Shown here piece after piece: positions 38,796-49,474 of a stretch of 64,000 nt of DNA. The stretch spans positions 3,500,501 to 3,564,500 of the forward strand of contig NZ_CP133784.1 in NCBI RefSeq assembly GCF_034353875.1, in the 5' to 3' direction. Within the stretch, counting starts at the first letter, position 1; every line of letters begins with the position of its first letter. Below the pieces are notes generated by a model. That model had not been told where the DNA came from. It did not search any database and was given only the letters and a program-made list of their open reading frames with translations. The translations under genes and the position numbers were made by a program. This stretch comes from Pseudomonas sp. MH9.2. GTDB lineage: Bacteria > Pseudomonadota > Gammaproteobacteria > Pseudomonadales > Pseudomonadaceae.

Positions 38796-39581
38796 ATGGA
38801 ATTCCTGCTCTATTTGCTATTGGGCGCCGGCGCCGGCGTGCTGGCGGGGCTGTTTGGTGTGGGTGGCGGGATCATCATCGTTCCGGTGTTGGTCTACAGT
38901 TTCACCCTGCAAGGCTTCGATCCGTCGATATTGACCCACCTGGCAGTTGGCACATCGCTGGCAACCATCATTTTTACCTCGATCAACGCGGTGCGCGAGC
39001 ATCACCGTCTCGGCGCGGTGCGCTGGGCAATTTTTATCTGGATGACCGTGGGTATCCTCGTGGGGGCCGGGTTTGGCGCGCTGACGGCAAAAGCCATCGC
39101 CGGCCCGCACCTGCAAAAGATCATTGGCGTGTTCGCCGTGTTGGTGGCCTTGCAGTTATTTGCCGAGTTCAAGCCCAAGGCCAGTCGCGGCGTGCCGGGC
39201 AAGGTGGGTCTGACACTCGCGGGCACTGTTCTCGGCTGGGCCTCGGCCATCTTTGGCATCGGTGGCGGCTCGCTGACCGTGCCGTTTCTGGTCTGGCGCA
39301 GCGTGCCGATGCGGCAGGCAGTCGCAACCTCGTCGGCCTGTGGCTTCCCGATTGCGGTGGCCAGCGCCTTGAGCTTCATGATCCTGGGCTGGCATGACCC
39401 GCGGTTGCCTGCGCACAGCCTGGGGTTCATCTACTTGCCGGCGCTGCTGGGTATCGCCTTGACCAGTATGATTTTTGCGCGCTTCGGCGCCCGACTGGCG
39501 CATACACTGTCGCCACGCTTGTTGAAACGAATGTTCGCCGCGCTGCTGCTGTGCGTGGGTATAAGCTTTCTGGTTCAGTAG
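38796..39581 (+). CDS. TauE/SafE-family sulfite/organoacid exporter
   Basis: This 261-residue protein has about eight hydrophobic helices and the twin glycine-rich motifs GLFGVGGGIIIVP and FGIGGGSLTVPFL, characteristic of the TauE/SafE family. Members export sulfite, sulfonates or organic acids, or move other anions. It is far from the ssu and tau genes in this window, so a sulfur role is only a possibility. A GAGGGA site precedes the ATG. lgt follows. Confidence 0.88.
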   Translation: MEFLLYLLLGAGAGVLAGLFGVGGGIIIVPVLVYSFTLQGFDPSILTHLAVGTSLATIIFTSINAVREHHRLGAVRWAIFIWMTVGILVGAGFGALTAKAIAGPHLQKIIGVFAVLVALQLFAEFKPKASRGVPGKVGLTLAGTVLGWASAIFGIGGGSLTVPFLVWRSVPMRQAVATSSACGFPIAVASALSFMILGWHDPRLPAHSLGFIYLPALLGIALTSMIFARFGARLAHTLSPRLLKRMFAALLLCVGISFLVQ

Positions 39582-39606
39582 CTCTAGTGACTAGAGCGTT
39601 TTATTT
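39581..39606 (+). terminator. Hairpin between the TauE-type gene and lgt
   Basis: The stem GCTCTAG/CTAGAGC closes on TGA and is followed by GTTTTATTT. It begins at the stop codon of the exporter gene. Confidence 0.65.
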
Positions 39607-39617
39607 GAGGAGTCGCA

Positions 39618-40430
39618 ATGCTGCCTTACCCGCAGATTGATCCGGTTGCATTGGCCATTGGCCCGCTGAAAATCCATTGGTACGGCTTGATGTACCTGGT
39701 TGGTATTGGCGGTGCATGGTTACTCGCTTCACGCCGTCTGAACCGTTTCGACCCGACCTGGACCAAGGAAAAGCTCTCCGATCTGATCTTTTGGCTCGCC
39801 ATGGGCGTGATTGTCGGCGGCCGACTGGGTTACGTGCTGTTCTACGATTTGAGCGCGTATATCGCCAATCCACTGTTGATTTTCGAAGTCTGGAAAGGCG
39901 GTATGGCATTCCACGGCGGGTTTATCGGCGTGATGCTGGCGGCCTGGTGGTTCGGCAAACGCAACGGCAAGTCGTTCTTCGAGTTGATGGATTTTGTCGC
40001 GCCGATGGTGCCGATTGGTTTGGGGGCCGGGCGCATTGGCAACTTCATCAACGCCGAGTTATGGGGCAAACCGACCGATGTGCCGTGGGCGATGGTCTTC
40101 CCGCCGTTCAGCGATCCGGCGCAGTTGGCGCGTCATCCGTCGCAGCTGTATCAGTTCGCTCTGGAAGGCGTGGCGCTGTTCCTGATTCTCTGGCTGTTCT
40201 CGCGTAAACCGCGCCCAACGATGGCCGTTTCGGGGATGTTCGCCCTGTTTTACGGGATTTTCCGTTTTGTCGTCGAGTTCGTTCGCGTGCCGGATGTGCA
40301 ACTGGGCTATCTGGCCTGGGGCTGGGTCACCATGGGGCAGATCCTTAGCCTGCCGATGATCATCGGTGGTCTGTTGTTGATCTGGCTGGCTTATCACCGC
40401 GCTCCCTCGGCCAAAAACGCTGCGGTTTAA
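39618..40430 (+). CDS. lgt: Prolipoprotein diacylglyceryl transferase
   Basis: This 270-residue inner-membrane enzyme adds diacylglycerol to the lipobox cysteine of prolipoproteins. It has about seven hydrophobic segments, the HGG motif in MAFHGGFIG and the conserved [24 protein letters not shown] site precedes the ATG. thyA follows after about 50 bases, with a hairpin between (40438-40458). This lgt-thyA pairing is common. Confidence 0.95.
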   Translation: MLPYPQIDPVALAIGPLKIHWYGLMYLVGIGGAWLLASRRLNRFDPTWTKEKLSDLIFWLAMGVIVGGRLGYVLFYDLSAYIANPLLIFEVWKGGMAFHGGFIGVMLAAWWFGKRNGKSFFELMDFVAPMVPIGLGAGRIGNFINAELWGKPTDVPWAMVFPPFSDPAQLARHPSQLYQFALEGVALFLILWLFSRKPRPTMAVSGMFALFYGIFRFVVEFVRVPDVQLGYLAWGWVTMGQILSLPMIIGGLLLIWLAYHRAPSAKNAAV

Positions 40431-40437
40431 CACTAAA

Positions 40438-40458
40438 CGCCGGGGATACTGCCCGGCG
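40438..40458 (+). other. Hairpin between lgt and thyA
   Basis: The stem CGCCGGG/CCCGGCG closes on 7 bases without a T run. It may set relative expression of the two genes. Confidence 0.5.
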
Positions 40459-40480
40459 AGTTCACCGATACAGGTAATTT

Positions 40481-41452
40481 ATGAAGCAATATCTGGATTT
40501 AGTCGCCCATGTGATCAAGAACGGGACCTTGCAGGCCAACCGTACCGGAGTGAAGACCATCAGCTTCCCCGGCGCGATGTTGCGTTATGACCTGAAGGAA
40601 GGTTTCCCGGCGATCACCACCCGGCGCATGGCCTTCAAATCGGCTGTCGGCGAAATGGTCGGCTTCCTGCGCGGGGTGAATAACGCCGCCGAATTCCGTG
40701 CGCTGGGCTGTAAAGTCTGGGACCAGAACGCCAACGAAAACGCGCAGTGGCTGGACAATCCGTTCCGCAAGGGCGAAGACGATCTGGGCGAAATCTACGG
40801 TGTGCAGTGGCGTAAATGGCCAGCCTACAAAAGGATTGAGAGCAGCAATCCTGCGGCCATCGAACGGGCAATCAGTCAGGGTTATCAGCAGATCGCTCAG
40901 TCCGAAGAAGACGGCCAGGCCTACGTCGTGTTGTACAAGGCCATCGACCAGATTCGCCAGTGCGTCGACACCATCATCAAAGACCCTGGCAGCCGCCGGA
41001 TTTTGTTCCACGGCTGGAACTGCGCTCAGCTCGATGAAATGGCGCTGCCGCCGTGCCACCTGCTCTACCAGTTCCACGCGAACCAGGAGACTCGCGAGAT
41101 CTCCCTGACGCTGTACATACGCTCCAACGATCTCGGACTGGGCACGCCGTTCAACCTGACCGAAGGCGCGGCGTTGCTGTCGTTGATTGGTCGCTTGACC
41201 GGTTACACGCCGCGCTGGTTCACCTATTTCATCGGTGATGCCCACGTCTATGAAAACCATCTGGACATGCTCAACGAACAGCTCAAGCGCGAGCCATTCC
41301 CGGCACCGCAATTGGTGATCTCCGAGCGTGTGCCCGCGTTCGCCCAGACCGGTGTGTATCAGCCTGAGTGGCTGGAGCTGATCGAACCAGGCGATTTTAC
41401 GCTGGAAGGGTACGAGCACCATCCGGCGATGACGGCACCGATGGCGGTGTGA
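40481..41452 (+). CDS. thyA: Thymidylate synthase
   Basis: This 323-residue enzyme makes dTMP from dUMP using methylenetetrahydrofolate. The nucleophile Cys192 lies in [11 protein letters not shown], dUMP-binding arginines are in [11 protein letters not shown], and [12 protein letters not shown] is present. It is longer than the 264-residue E. coli enzyme because of an insertion (about 85-155), which is usual in Pseudomonas. The ATG has only a weak AGG upstream. Confidence 0.95.
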   Translation: MKQYLDLVAHVIKNGTLQANRTGVKTISFPGAMLRYDLKEGFPAITTRRMAFKSAVGEMVGFLRGVNNAAEFRALGCKVWDQNANENAQWLDNPFRKGEDDLGEIYGVQWRKWPAYKRIESSNPAAIERAISQGYQQIAQSEEDGQAYVVLYKAIDQIRQCVDTIIKDPGSRRILFHGWNCAQLDEMALPPCHLLYQFHANQETREISLTLYIRSNDLGLGTPFNLTEGAALLSLIGRLTGYTPRWFTYFIGDAHVYENHLDMLNEQLKREPFPAPQLVISERVPAFAQTGVYQPEWLELIEPGDFTLEGYEHHPAMTAPMAV

Positions 41453-41493
41453 TGCGTTGTGGCTGATCGCTCTCACAGGACTTTCGAGATCTT

Positions 41494-41546
41494 TGTGGGA
41501 GCGAATGCATTGGCAAATGTCTCGACGCGGTGTGTCTTGATGCAAC
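41494..41546. repeat. REP-like element between thyA and cadR
   Basis: The segment starts TGTGGGAGCGAATGCATTGGC and continues with ACGCGGTGTG, a degenerate REP-type pattern also seen near 16127. Confidence 0.5.
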
Positions 41547-41550
41547 GCGA

Positions 41551-41997
41551 TCAATGCCCGTGGCTTCTTCCCACATGAGAGTGTTCACTCTCTGCCGCCA
41601 CAACCCCTCCGCTGGCTTCCAGCTGCTGCAAGATCCCGCAATGCTCCAGGGTGCCATCGATGCAGCGCTGACGCAGCTCCAGTAGCTGTGCCTGCAACGC
41701 TTGCAGGCTCGCCACCCGGGCGTTGACATGCTGGATGTGCTCGTCGATCAGCGCATTGACGTTCTCGCACTGGTCTTGCGGGCTGTCGCGCAGGCTTAGC
41801 AGGCTGCGAATTTCTTCGAGGGTCATGTCCAGGCTGCGACAGTTGCGGATGAACGTCAGCCGTTCGACATGCGCCTGGGTGTAGAGCCGATAGTTGCCAT
41901 CGCTGCGTGCGGGCGGCGGCAGCAGGCCTTCGCGTTCGTAATAGCGGATGGTTTCTACCTGGCAATCCGTCAGTTTTGCCAGCTCGCCAATCTTCAT
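41551..41997 (-). CDS. cadR: MerR-family Cd(II)/Pb(II)-responsive regulator CadR
   Basis: This 148-residue MerR regulator has an N-terminal winged HTH (MKIGELAKLT, IRYYEREGLLPPP), a coiled-coil dimer helix and metal-site cysteines Cys77, Cys112 and Cys120. The C-terminal tail HSHVGRSHGH is His-rich, as in CadR of P. putida. It is divergent from cadA and should bend the cadA promoter after Cd or Pb binding. The ATG lacks a clear ribosome site. Confidence 0.92.
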   Translation of the reverse strand: MKIGELAKLTDCQVETIRYYEREGLLPPPARSDGNYRLYTQAHVERLTFIRNCRSLDMTLEEIRSLLSLRDSPQDQCENVNALIDEHIQHVNARVASLQALQAQLLELRQRCIDGTLEHCGILQQLEASGGVVAAESEHSHVGRSHGH

Positions 41998-42020
41998 GGG
42001 GATTAATCTCGTTTACGCGC

Positions 42021-42051
42021 TTGACCCTATAGTGGCTACAGGGTGTTCACT
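42021..42051 (+). promoter_or_regulatory. CadR operator and cadA promoter
   Basis: A TTGACC -35 (42021-42026) overlaps the dyad ACCCTATAG-TGG-CTACAGGGT (42024-42044, one mismatch between arms). A poorly matching -10 follows at about 20 bases, the long spacer typical of MerR-activated promoters. Confidence 0.8.
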
Positions 42052-42080
42052 TGGCAACAAGCACCTTCAAGGACTCGATG

Positions 42081-44342
42081 ATGAGCCGCTCTGAACATCC
42101 GCATTCCGAACACGACCATTCTGAACATCGCCACGCCAAGCCCCATGCGGCGGCTGATCATGCGCACACCTGCTGTTCGTCAGCCGCCACACCTGCGGTC
42201 GTCCAGTTCAACGAATCCGCTTCGTCCTCGGCGCAGTTCAGCAGCTTTCGTATCGAGCAAATGGATTGTCCTACCGAGCAGACGCTGATCCAGAACAAGC
42301 TGGGCAAGCTGGCGGGGGTGCACAAGCTCGAGTTCAATTTGATCAATCGCCTGCTGGGCGTCTGGCACGAGTTGCCGTCTACCGATCCAATCTGCGAAGC
42401 GATCAGCTCGCTGGGCATGCACGCCGAGCCCGTTGAGAAGGGTGCCAGTGCCGATGCGACTGCTCCTGCGCCGGTGAAAAAACCGTGGTGGCCGCTGGCG
42501 TTGTCGGGCGTGGCCGCGTTGGCGTCTGAAGTGATCCATTTTGCCCAGTTGGCACCCAACTGGGTGGTAGCGCTGGTGGCGTTGGTCGCGATTGTGAGTG
42601 GTGGCCTGAGCACCTACAAAAGGGGCTGGATTGCCCTGAAAAACTTCAACCTGAACATTAATGCGTTGATGAGCATCGCCGTGACCGGTGCGTTGTTGAT
42701 TGGTCAATGGCCGGAAGCGGCCATGGTGATGTTCCTGTTCACCGTGGCTGAGTTGATCGAAGCCAAGTCTCTGGATCGGGCGCGTAACGCCATCGGTGGC
42801 TTGATGCAGCTGACCCCCGAGTCGGCCACCGTGCAGCAGGCCGACGGTACATGGCTCAAGCAAGAGGTGAAAACCGTCGAGTTGGGTGCGCTGTTGCGCG
42901 TGCGGCCGGGCGAGCGAATCGGGCTGGACGGTGAAGTGGTCTCGGGTAACTCGACCATCGACCAGGCACCGATCACCGGAGAAAGCCTGCCGGTAGAAAA
43001 AGCCGCTGGGGACAAAGTCTTCGCGGGCACCATCAATCAGGCGGGCTCGCTGGAATATCGGGTGACTGCAGCGGCGAATCACTCAACGCTGGCGCGGATC
43101 ATTCATGCAGTCGAAGCGGCTCAAAGTGCGCGTGCGCCGACTCAACGGTTTGTCGACAGCTTCTCTAGAATCTACACCCCGGCGGTCTTCCTGCTGGCCT
43201 TGGCTGTGGCGCTGATCCCTCCGCTATTGATGGGCGCTATCTGGTTCGACTGGATCTACCGTGCGCTGGTGCTGTTGGTGGTCGCTTGCCCCTGTGCGCT
43301 GGTGATTTCCACCCCGGTGACCATCGTCAGCGGGCTGGCGGCAGCCGCGCGCAAGGGCATTCTGGTCAAGGGCGGGGTGTACCTGGAAAACGGGCACAGG
43401 CTCGACTATCTGGCGCTGGATAAAACCGGGACCATTACCCACGGCAAGCCCGTGCAGACTGATTACCTGGCGTTAGGCCCCGATGCCCCGGGGATCAGCG
43501 ACATCACGCGGAGCATCGCTGCCAGTCTGGCCAGCCGCTCCGATCACCCTGTGTCGCAGGCCATTGCCAAAGCCTCGGCTGAGCAGTCATTGACCCTGCA
43601 TGAGGTCCAGGCGTTCGAAGCCCTGGCCGGTCGTGGTGTGCGCGGTGAGGTGGGTGGTCAGCTTTATCACTTGGGCAATCACCGGTTGGTAGAAGAACTT
43701 GGCCTGTGTTCGCCGGAGTTGGAGCTAAAGCTCGACGCAATGGAGCGCCAGGGGAAATCCGTGGTGCTGCTGTGTGATTCCCTCGGCCCGATAGCACTGT
43801 TCGCGGTTGCCGATACGGTCAAGGAAAGCAGCCGTGAGGCGATTCGCGAATTGCACGCGCTGGGCATCAAAACCATGATGCTGACCGGCGACAATCCGCA
43901 TACCGCGAAGGCGATTGCTGATGTGGTCGGTATCGATCAGGCGCAGGGCAACCTGTTGCCAGCAGACAAACTGCAGGCCATCGAAGCGCTTTATGCGCGG
44001 GGTCATCGCGTGGGCATGGTCGGAGACGGCATCAACGATGCGCCAGCCCTGGCTCGCGCCGAGATTGGTTTCGCGATGGCGGCGGCGGGGACTGACACTG
44101 CAATCGAAACCGCCGATGTCGCCTTGATGGACGATGATCTGCGCAAGATTCCGGCCTTTATTCGCCTGTCACGTCAGACGTCGGCGATTCTCAAGCAGAA
44201 TATTATTCTCGCTTTGGTGATCAAGGCGGTGTTCCTGATCGTCACCTTCGCCGGCATGGCAACCATGTGGATGGCCGTGTTTGCCGACATGGGCGTCAGC
44301 CTGCTGGTGGTGTTCAACGGGTTGCGGTTGCTCAGGAAATAG
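42081..44342 (+). CDS. cadA: Heavy-metal P-type ATPase CadA (Cd/Zn/Pb efflux)
   Basis: This 753-residue P1B-type ATPase exports Cd, Zn or Pb. The N-terminus has a His-rich region (HSEHDHSEHRHAKPH) and a heavy-metal domain with EQMDCPTEQT. The membrane metal site is CPCALVIS, the phosphorylated Asp is in DKTGT, and TGES and GDGINDAP are present. The ATG at 42081 lies 7 bases after AGGA; an ATG at 42078 is also possible. A TTG at 42051 would lie in the promoter. It is under CadR control. Confidence 0.93.
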   Translation: MSRSEHPHSEHDHSEHRHAKPHAAADHAHTCCSSAATPAVVQFNESASSSAQFSSFRIEQMDCPTEQTLIQNKLGKLAGVHKLEFNLINRLLGVWHELPSTDPICEAISSLGMHAEPVEKGASADATAPAPVKKPWWPLALSGVAALASEVIHFAQLAPNWVVALVALVAIVSGGLSTYKRGWIALKNFNLNINALMSIAVTGALLIGQWPEAAMVMFLFTVAELIEAKSLDRARNAIGGLMQLTPESATVQQADGTWLKQEVKTVELGALLRVRPGERIGLDGEVVSGNSTIDQAPITGESLPVEKAAGDKVFAGTINQAGSLEYRVTAAANHSTLARIIHAVEAAQSARAPTQRFVDSFSRIYTPAVFLLALAVALIPPLLMGAIWFDWIYRALVLLVVACPCALVISTPVTIVSGLAAAARKGILVKGGVYLENGHRLDYLALDKTGTITHGKPVQTDYLALGPDAPGISDITRSIAASLASRSDHPVSQAIAKASAEQSLTLHEVQAFEALAGRGVRGEVGGQLYHLGNHRLVEELGLCSPELELKLDAMERQGKSVVLLCDSLGPIALFAVADTVKESSREAIRELHALGIKTMMLTGDNPHTAKAIADVVGIDQAQGNLLPADKLQAIEALYARGHRVGMVGDGINDAPALARAEIGFAMAAAGTDTAIETADVALMDDDLRKIPAFIRLSRQTSAILKQNIILALVIKAVFLIVTFAGMATMWMAVFADMGVSLLVVFNGLRLLRK

Positions 44343-44349
44343 CGGTCGC

Positions 44350-44375
44350 CTGACATGATGCTTTCGCGATGTCAG
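44350..44375 (+). terminator. Hairpin at the cadA / hutG convergent ends
   Basis: The arms CTGACAT (44350-44356) and ATGTCAG (44369-44375) flank a 12-base loop and overlap the hutG stop codon. There is no T run. Confidence 0.45.
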
Positions 44376-45175
44376 CCTGGATAGCGCTTCTGTCCCCAGT
44401 CGATCAGCGTTTGCAGCAGGTTTTGCAGCACCTCTTGTGTGGGCTCGGCCAGGTCTGGGCGGTACTTGAAGGGTTCGAACTCTTCCATGTAGGTGTTTTG
44501 CACCAGTTCCAGCTGCACGGCATGGATGTTGTTGGCAGGGTCACCGTAATGGCGGGTGATGTGGCCGCCCTTGAAGCGTCCGTTGAGGACATGGGTGTAA
44601 TCGGTGGCTGATGCGCAGGTCGCTTCCAGCTCGCGGGCCAGTGTTGTGTCGCAGCTGGCGCCGTTGAACGTACCGAGGTTGAAGTCCGGCAGGCGGCCTT
44701 CGAACAGGTGCGCAATCTCGCCCCGAATGGAATGCGCATCGAACAGCAGCGCATAGCCGAATTCGTCACGCAGCCGCGCCAGTTCGTGCTGCAACCTTTG
44801 GTGATACGGGGTCCAAATCAGCGCAAGGTAGCGGGCGCGCTCTTCAGCGCTGGGTGCCAGGCCTTCGCGGAACAGCGGCGAGCCGTCAAACAGCGTCGCC
44901 GGGAACAGCCCTGTGGTCGCGCCGGCATACAACGGCTTGTCATCGGCCGGGCGATTGAGGTCGATGACGAAACGCGAATACTCGGCCGCCAGGGTGCTGG
45001 CGCCGAGTTCGCCGGCGAAATCATACAGCTGCGGGATGTGCCAGTCGGTGTCTGGCAGGCTTTGCGCTGCGTCCACCAGGCCCGCTTCGACCGCCGGGGT
45101 CAGGCGCAATCCAGCATGGGGCATGCTGACCAGCAAGGGCAGCCGGCCACGTTTGAAATCCAGAACCTTATTCAC
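44372..45175 (-). CDS. hutG: N-formylglutamate deformylase HutG
   Basis: This 267-residue enzyme hydrolyses N-formylglutamate to glutamate and formate, the last step of the five-step histidine pathway. The start PLLVSMPHAGLRL and the metal/catalytic region LFDAHSIRGEIAHLFEGRLPDFNLGT are typical. The GTG at 45175 has an AGGAGG site, which decides the start; a longer reading from 45325 overlaps hutI. It sits 16 bases after hutI. Confidence 0.93.
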   Translation of the reverse strand: MNKVLDFKRGRLPLLVSMPHAGLRLTPAVEAGLVDAAQSLPDTDWHIPQLYDFAGELGASTLAAEYSRFVIDLNRPADDKPLYAGATTGLFPATLFDGSPLFREGLAPSAEERARYLALIWTPYHQRLQHELARLRDEFGYALLFDAHSIRGEIAHLFEGRLPDFNLGTFNGASCDTTLARELEATCASATDYTHVLNGRFKGGHITRHYGDPANNIHAVQLELVQNTYMEEFEPFKYRPDLAEPTQEVLQNLLQTLIDWGQKRYPG

Positions 45176-45191
45176 ACCTACCTCCTGAGTA

Positions 45192-46397
45192 TCACACCAG
45201 TGATTCGGCGCCGTGACGCACGATCCGCTTGTCCAGATCGCCGCCCAGCCAGTAAGCCAGGTCCGCTGGCCGTTCAATCTTCCACGCCACGAAGTCGGCG
45301 ATTTTGCCCACTTCCAGCGAACCATGGGTATCGCCCAGCCCCAGCGCTTTGGCGGCGTTGAGGGTGACGCCCGCCAGGGCCTCTTCCGGGGTCATGCGGA
45401 ACAGCGTACACGCTATGTTCAGCATCAAGCGCAACGACAGGGCCGGCGAAGTGCCGGGGTTCAGGTCGGTGGCTATCGCGATGTTGACCCCGTATTTACG
45501 CAGCGCGTCCATGGGTGGCAATCGGGTTTCCCGAAGAAAGTAGAAGGCTCCCGGCAGCAGCACTGCGACGGTGCCAGACGCGGCCATGGCGATGGCATCG
45601 TCTTCGGTCATGAACTCCAGATGATCCGCCGACAACGCGTGATAGCGCGCCGCGAGGCTGGAGCCGCCCAGGGATGACAGCTGCTCGGCGTGCAGTTTCA
45701 CCGGCAGGCCCAATTGAGCCGCAGTGATAAACACCTGCTCAACCTGCGCGGGCGAGAACGCCAGGTATTCGCAGAACGCATCCACCGCGTCCACCAGACC
45801 TTCCGCCGCCAGTGCCGGGAGCATCTCGTGGCAGATATGGTCGATGTAGTCGTCGGCGCGGTTGGCGTATTCCGGCGGCAAGGCGTGGGCGGCCAGGCAC
45901 GTACTGCGTACCGTGACCGGGAGCACTGCACCCAGCCGACGGATCACCCGCAGAATTTTGCGCTCACTGGCCAGGTCCAGGCCGTAGCCGGATTTGATTT
46001 CCACCGTGGTCACACCGTCGCGGAGCAAGCGCTTGAGACGCTGCTCTGCACTGGCGAAGAGTTGATCTTCGCTGGCGGCGCGGGTGGCGCGTACGGTACT
46101 GGCGATGCCGCCACCGGCCGCCGCGATCTCTGCGTAGCTCACGCCTTGCAAGCGCTGCTCGAATTCGCCGCTGCGGTTACCGCCAAAAACCGTGTGCGTG
46201 TGACAGTCGATCAGGCCTGGCGTGACCCAGGCACCGCCCAGGTCGACGACGTTGGTATGGTCGTACGCGGGTTGTTCAGCCTGCGGGCCGATCCACTCGA
46301 TGTGCTCGCCTGACGTCATGATCGCGGCATCCTCGATGATCGAGTACTTACCTTGCGCCATGGTCGCAACGTGACAGTGTTGCCAGAGCGTTTTCAT
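45192..46397 (-). CDS. hutI: Imidazolonepropionase HutI
   Basis: This 401-residue amidohydrolase opens the imidazolone ring to formiminoglutamate. The metal-binding HTH is in [10 protein letters not shown], followed by [14 protein letters not shown]. Later metal ligands are in HAEQLS and [17 protein letters not shown] site precedes the ATG. It lies 15 bases after the APC permease gene and is followed by hutG. Confidence 0.95.
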   Translation of the reverse strand: MKTLWQHCHVATMAQGKYSIIEDAAIMTSGEHIEWIGPQAEQPAYDHTNVVDLGGAWVTPGLIDCHTHTVFGGNRSGEFEQRLQGVSYAEIAAAGGGIASTVRATRAASEDQLFASAEQRLKRLLRDGVTTVEIKSGYGLDLASERKILRVIRRLGAVLPVTVRSTCLAAHALPPEYANRADDYIDHICHEMLPALAAEGLVDAVDAFCEYLAFSPAQVEQVFITAAQLGLPVKLHAEQLSSLGGSSLAARYHALSADHLEFMTEDDAIAMAASGTVAVLLPGAFYFLRETRLPPMDALRKYGVNIAIATDLNPGTSPALSLRLMLNIACTLFRMTPEEALAGVTLNAAKALGLGDTHGSLEVGKIADFVAWKIERPADLAYWLGGDLDKRIVRHGAESLV

Positions 46398-46412
46398 CTG
46401 CGGCCTCCGAGG

Positions 46413-47831
46413 TCAGTGAGGTGAGAAAAGAGAAGGTTCAGACACTAATCGCGCCTTTGGTGTGCCCGGTTTGACCCAGATCCGGTAGGCAATCACCAGC
46501 AGCACGATCCATATCGCACCGACGATCAGTGCCGCCCGGCTGTCCGGGAAATAACCCAGCACGCCAAATATGAACAGCATGAACAGGATCGCCGCCGCCG
46601 GGGCATAGGGCCAGAACGGCACCGGGAATTTCAGTTGCGCGACCTCTTTGCTGTCCATTGAACGACGCATGGCGACCTGCGTAAACAGGATCATCAGCCA
46701 GACCCAGACCGTGGCGAACGTCGCGATGGACGCTATCACGAGGAACACGTTTTCCGGGATCACATAGTTGAGAACCACGCCGCCAAGCAGGGATGCACCC
46801 ATGACCAGCACGCTCATCCATGGCACACCCTGGCGCGACAGTCGGGCAAAGCTTTTCGGCGCCTGGCCTTGCTCGGCGAGGCCATACATCATGCGTCCGG
46901 CACCGAAAATGTCGCTGTTGATCGCCGATACCGCAGCTGAAATCACCACGATATTGAGAATGGTCGCGGCCGAGGAAATGCCCAGTTTGTCGAAAATCTG
47001 CACGAATGGACTGCCTTGGGTCCCGATCTGTGGCCAAGGGTAGATCGACATCAGCACGAACAACGTCAGCACGTAGAACAACAGAATGCGCAATGGCACG
47101 GCATTGATCGCACGGGGGATCACGTGCTGTGGGTCTTTGGCTTCACCGGCCGTGATGCCGATGATTTCGATGCCGCCGAAGGCGAACATCACCACCGCCA
47201 ACGAAGCGATCAGGCCGCCGATCCCGTTGGGCATGAAGCCGCCATGGGCCCAGAGATTACTGATGCCTGCGACCGTTTCAGGAGTAGAAGCGCCGGACGA
47301 GCTGATGCCAAACAGCATGATGCCCAGGCCGCCGAGGATCATTGCGACGATGGCGCTGACCTTGAGCAGGGACAGCCAGAACTCTGTTTCACCGAAGACT
47401 TTGACGCTGCACAGATTGAGCGCGCCGATCAGGAATACGATGCTCAGCACCCAGATCCAGCGCGGCACATCGGGGAACCAGAACCCCATATAAATACCGA
47501 ATGCGGTCACGTCGGCGAGGCAGACGATGATCATTTCAAAGGCGTAGGTCCAGCCCAGGACAAAGCCTGCCATGGGCCCGAGATACGTGCTGGCGTATTG
47601 GCCGAACGAGCCAGACACAGGGTTATGCACGGCCATTTCGCCAAGGGCACGCATGACCATGAACACCGCTGCGCCACCGATCAGATAGGCCAGCAACACG
47701 GCCGGCCCCGCCATCTGGATCGCCGACGCGGAACCGTAGAACAAGCCGGTGCCGATGGCTGAGCCAAGGGCCATGAATCGAATGTGCCGAGCGGAGAGTC
47801 CACGCTTCAGGCCGGTTGGGTGTGGCTTCAT
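46413..47831 (-). CDS. hutT: APC-family amino acid permease, probable histidine transporter HutT
   Basis: This 472-residue permease has 12 predicted helices and begins [21 protein letters not shown], the signature of the APC amino acid permease family. Within hut operons of P. fluorescens and P. putida this member imports histidine. An AAGGGA site precedes the ATG. It is 15 bases before hutI and lies after hutH with a perfect hairpin between. Another amino acid is possible. Confidence 0.85.
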   Translation of the reverse strand: MKPHPTGLKRGLSARHIRFMALGSAIGTGLFYGSASAIQMAGPAVLLAYLIGGAAVFMVMRALGEMAVHNPVSGSFGQYASTYLGPMAGFVLGWTYAFEMIIVCLADVTAFGIYMGFWFPDVPRWIWVLSIVFLIGALNLCSVKVFGETEFWLSLLKVSAIVAMILGGLGIMLFGISSSGASTPETVAGISNLWAHGGFMPNGIGGLIASLAVVMFAFGGIEIIGITAGEAKDPQHVIPRAINAVPLRILLFYVLTLFVLMSIYPWPQIGTQGSPFVQIFDKLGISSAATILNIVVISAAVSAINSDIFGAGRMMYGLAEQGQAPKSFARLSRQGVPWMSVLVMGASLLGGVVLNYVIPENVFLVIASIATFATVWVWLMILFTQVAMRRSMDSKEVAQLKFPVPFWPYAPAAAILFMLFIFGVLGYFPDSRAALIVGAIWIVLLVIAYRIWVKPGTPKARLVSEPSLFSPH

Positions 47832-47859
47832 ATCGCATCCCTTATTTTTGTTGTATGGC

Positions 47860-47903
47860 GAGAAGTGCTGCGAATCCTGGCCTCCGGGTTCGCAGCACTT
47901 CTC
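47860..47903 (-). other. Perfect 15-base inverted repeat between hutH and hutT
   Basis: The arms at 47860-47874 and 47889-47903 (GAGAAGTGCTGCGAA and its complement) match perfectly around a 14-base loop. There is no T run on either side, so an mRNA processing or stability role within the hut operon is more likely than strong termination. Confidence 0.7.
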
Positions 47904-47935
47904 CCATAACGAACCGGTCCAGGTTCGGCAGTGAT

Positions 47936-49474
47936 TTACAGGCTTGGCAACAGATTGGCGGGCACCAGCGTGTTCAAGCAGTTGGATGCCAGCAATTGGC
48001 AGGCGGCTTCGATGTCCGGTGCGAAGAAGCGGTCCTTATCGTAGAACGGCACTTTGCTGCGCAGAGCGGCGCGGGCTTGTTCGAGTTTTGGCGAGGTTTT
48101 CAAGCCATCGCGGAAATCCAGACCCTGACAGGCCGCTAGCCATTCTACGGCGAGAATGCCCCGAACGTTCTCAGCCATTTCCCACAGACGCTTGCCGGCA
48201 GCAGGAGCCATGGACACATGGTCTTCCTGGTTGGCAGAGGTCGGGATGCTGTCGACGCTGTGCGGGTGGGCCAACGCCTTGTTCTCGCTGGCCAACGCGG
48301 CTGCAGTCACTTGCGCGATCATGAAACCGGAGTTCACGCCGCCATTGGCCACCAGGAACGGTGGCAATTGCGACATGTGCTTGTCCATCATCAACGAGAT
48401 GCGACGCTCGCTGAGGGCACCGATTTCCGCCAGGGCGAGGGCCAGGTTATCCGCCGCCATGGCGACCGGTTCAGCGTGGAAGTTACCGCCCGAGATCACT
48501 TCGCCTTCAGCGGCGAACACCAGCGGGTTGTCGGAAACGGCATTGGATTCGACGGCCAGCACTTCAGCGGCCTGACGCAGCTGGGTCAGGCATGCGCCCA
48601 TGACTTGTGGCTGGCAGCGCAGCGAGTACGGGTCTTGAACCTTGTCGCAGTCGATGTGGGAGTTAGAGATCTGGCTGCTTTCACCCAACAGGTCGCGGTA
48701 GCAGGCAGCGGCGTCGATTTGTCCGCGTTGACCGCGAGCGGTATGAATCCGGGCATCGAACGGTGCGCGCGAACCCAGCACGGCTTCGACCGTCAGCGAG
48801 CCACAGGACAGCGCGGCGGCGAACAGGTCTTCGCCTTCGAACAGGCCGCGCAGGGCAAACGCAGTGGAGACCTGAGTGCCGTTGAGCAGCGCCAGGCCTT
48901 CCTTGGCCGCCAGGGTCAGGGGTTTCAGACCAGCAATGGCCAGGGCGTCAGTCGCTTGCAGCCATTCGCCTTTGTGACGGGCTTTGCCTTCGCCGAGCAA
49001 TACCAGGGACATGTGCGCCAATGGCGCGAGGTCACCGGACGCGCCGACCGAGCCTTTGAGCGGAATGTGAGGGTAAACCTCGGCATTGATCAGCGCGATC
49101 AAGGCGTCGATCACCTGACGGCGAATACCCGAAAAACCACGGCTCAGGCTGTTGACCTTGAGCACCATGATCAGGCGCACCAGTTCATCGCTGATCGGCT
49201 GACCGATCCCGGCTGCGTGGGACAGCACCAGCGAGCGCTGGAGGTTTTCCAAGTCTTCGCTGGCAATGCGCGTCGATGCCAAAAGACCGAACCCCGTGTT
49301 GATACCGTAGGCGGTACGGTTCTCGGCGAGAATCTGCTCGACGCAGGCCACGCTGTTTTCAATTTGTTGCGAGGCACTTTCATGCAGGCGAAGGGTTACC
49401 GGGTGGTGGTAAATCACTCGCAATTGCGCCAGGGACAGTTGGCCGGGGGTCAGGTTTAACTCAGTCACATTCAT
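47936..49474 (-). CDS. hutH: Histidine ammonia-lyase HutH
   Basis: This 512-residue enzyme converts histidine to urocanate and ammonia. The MIO cofactor triad Ala145-Ser146-Gly147 is in [14 protein letters not shown]. Other conserved parts are [16 protein letters not shown] [12 protein letters not shown] and [10 protein letters not shown]. An AGGGAG site precedes the ATG. It lies between the CodB-like and the APC permease genes. Only one hutH copy is in this window; some P. fluorescens strains have two. Confidence 0.95.
   Translation of the reverse strand: MNVTELNLTPGQLSLAQLRVIYHHPVTLRLHESASQQIENSVACVEQILAENRTAYGINTGFGLLASTRIASEDLENLQRSLVLSHAAGIGQPISDELVRLIMVLKVNSLSRGFSGIRRQVIDALIALINAEVYPHIPLKGSVGASGDLAPLAHMSLVLLGEGKARHKGEWLQATDALAIAGLKPLTLAAKEGLALLNGTQVSTAFALRGLFEGEDLFAAALSCGSLTVEAVLGSRAPFDARIHTARGQRGQIDAAACYRDLLGESSQISNSHIDCDKVQDPYSLRCQPQVMGACLTQLRQAAEVLAVESNAVSDNPLVFAAEGEVISGGNFHAEPVAMAADNLALALAEIGALSERRISLMMDKHMSQLPPFLVANGGVNSGFMIAQVTAAALASENKALAHPHSVDSIPTSANQEDHVSMAPAAGKRLWEMAENVRGILAVEWLAACQGLDFRDGLKTSPKLEQARAALRSKVPFYDKDRFFAPDIEAACQLLASNCLNTLVPANLLPSL

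Noticed and set aside
38796..39581. TauE-type exporter as part of the sulfonate system
   Set aside because: It lies about 30 kb from the tau and ssu genes in a conserved housekeeping block next to lgt, so context gives no support for that link.
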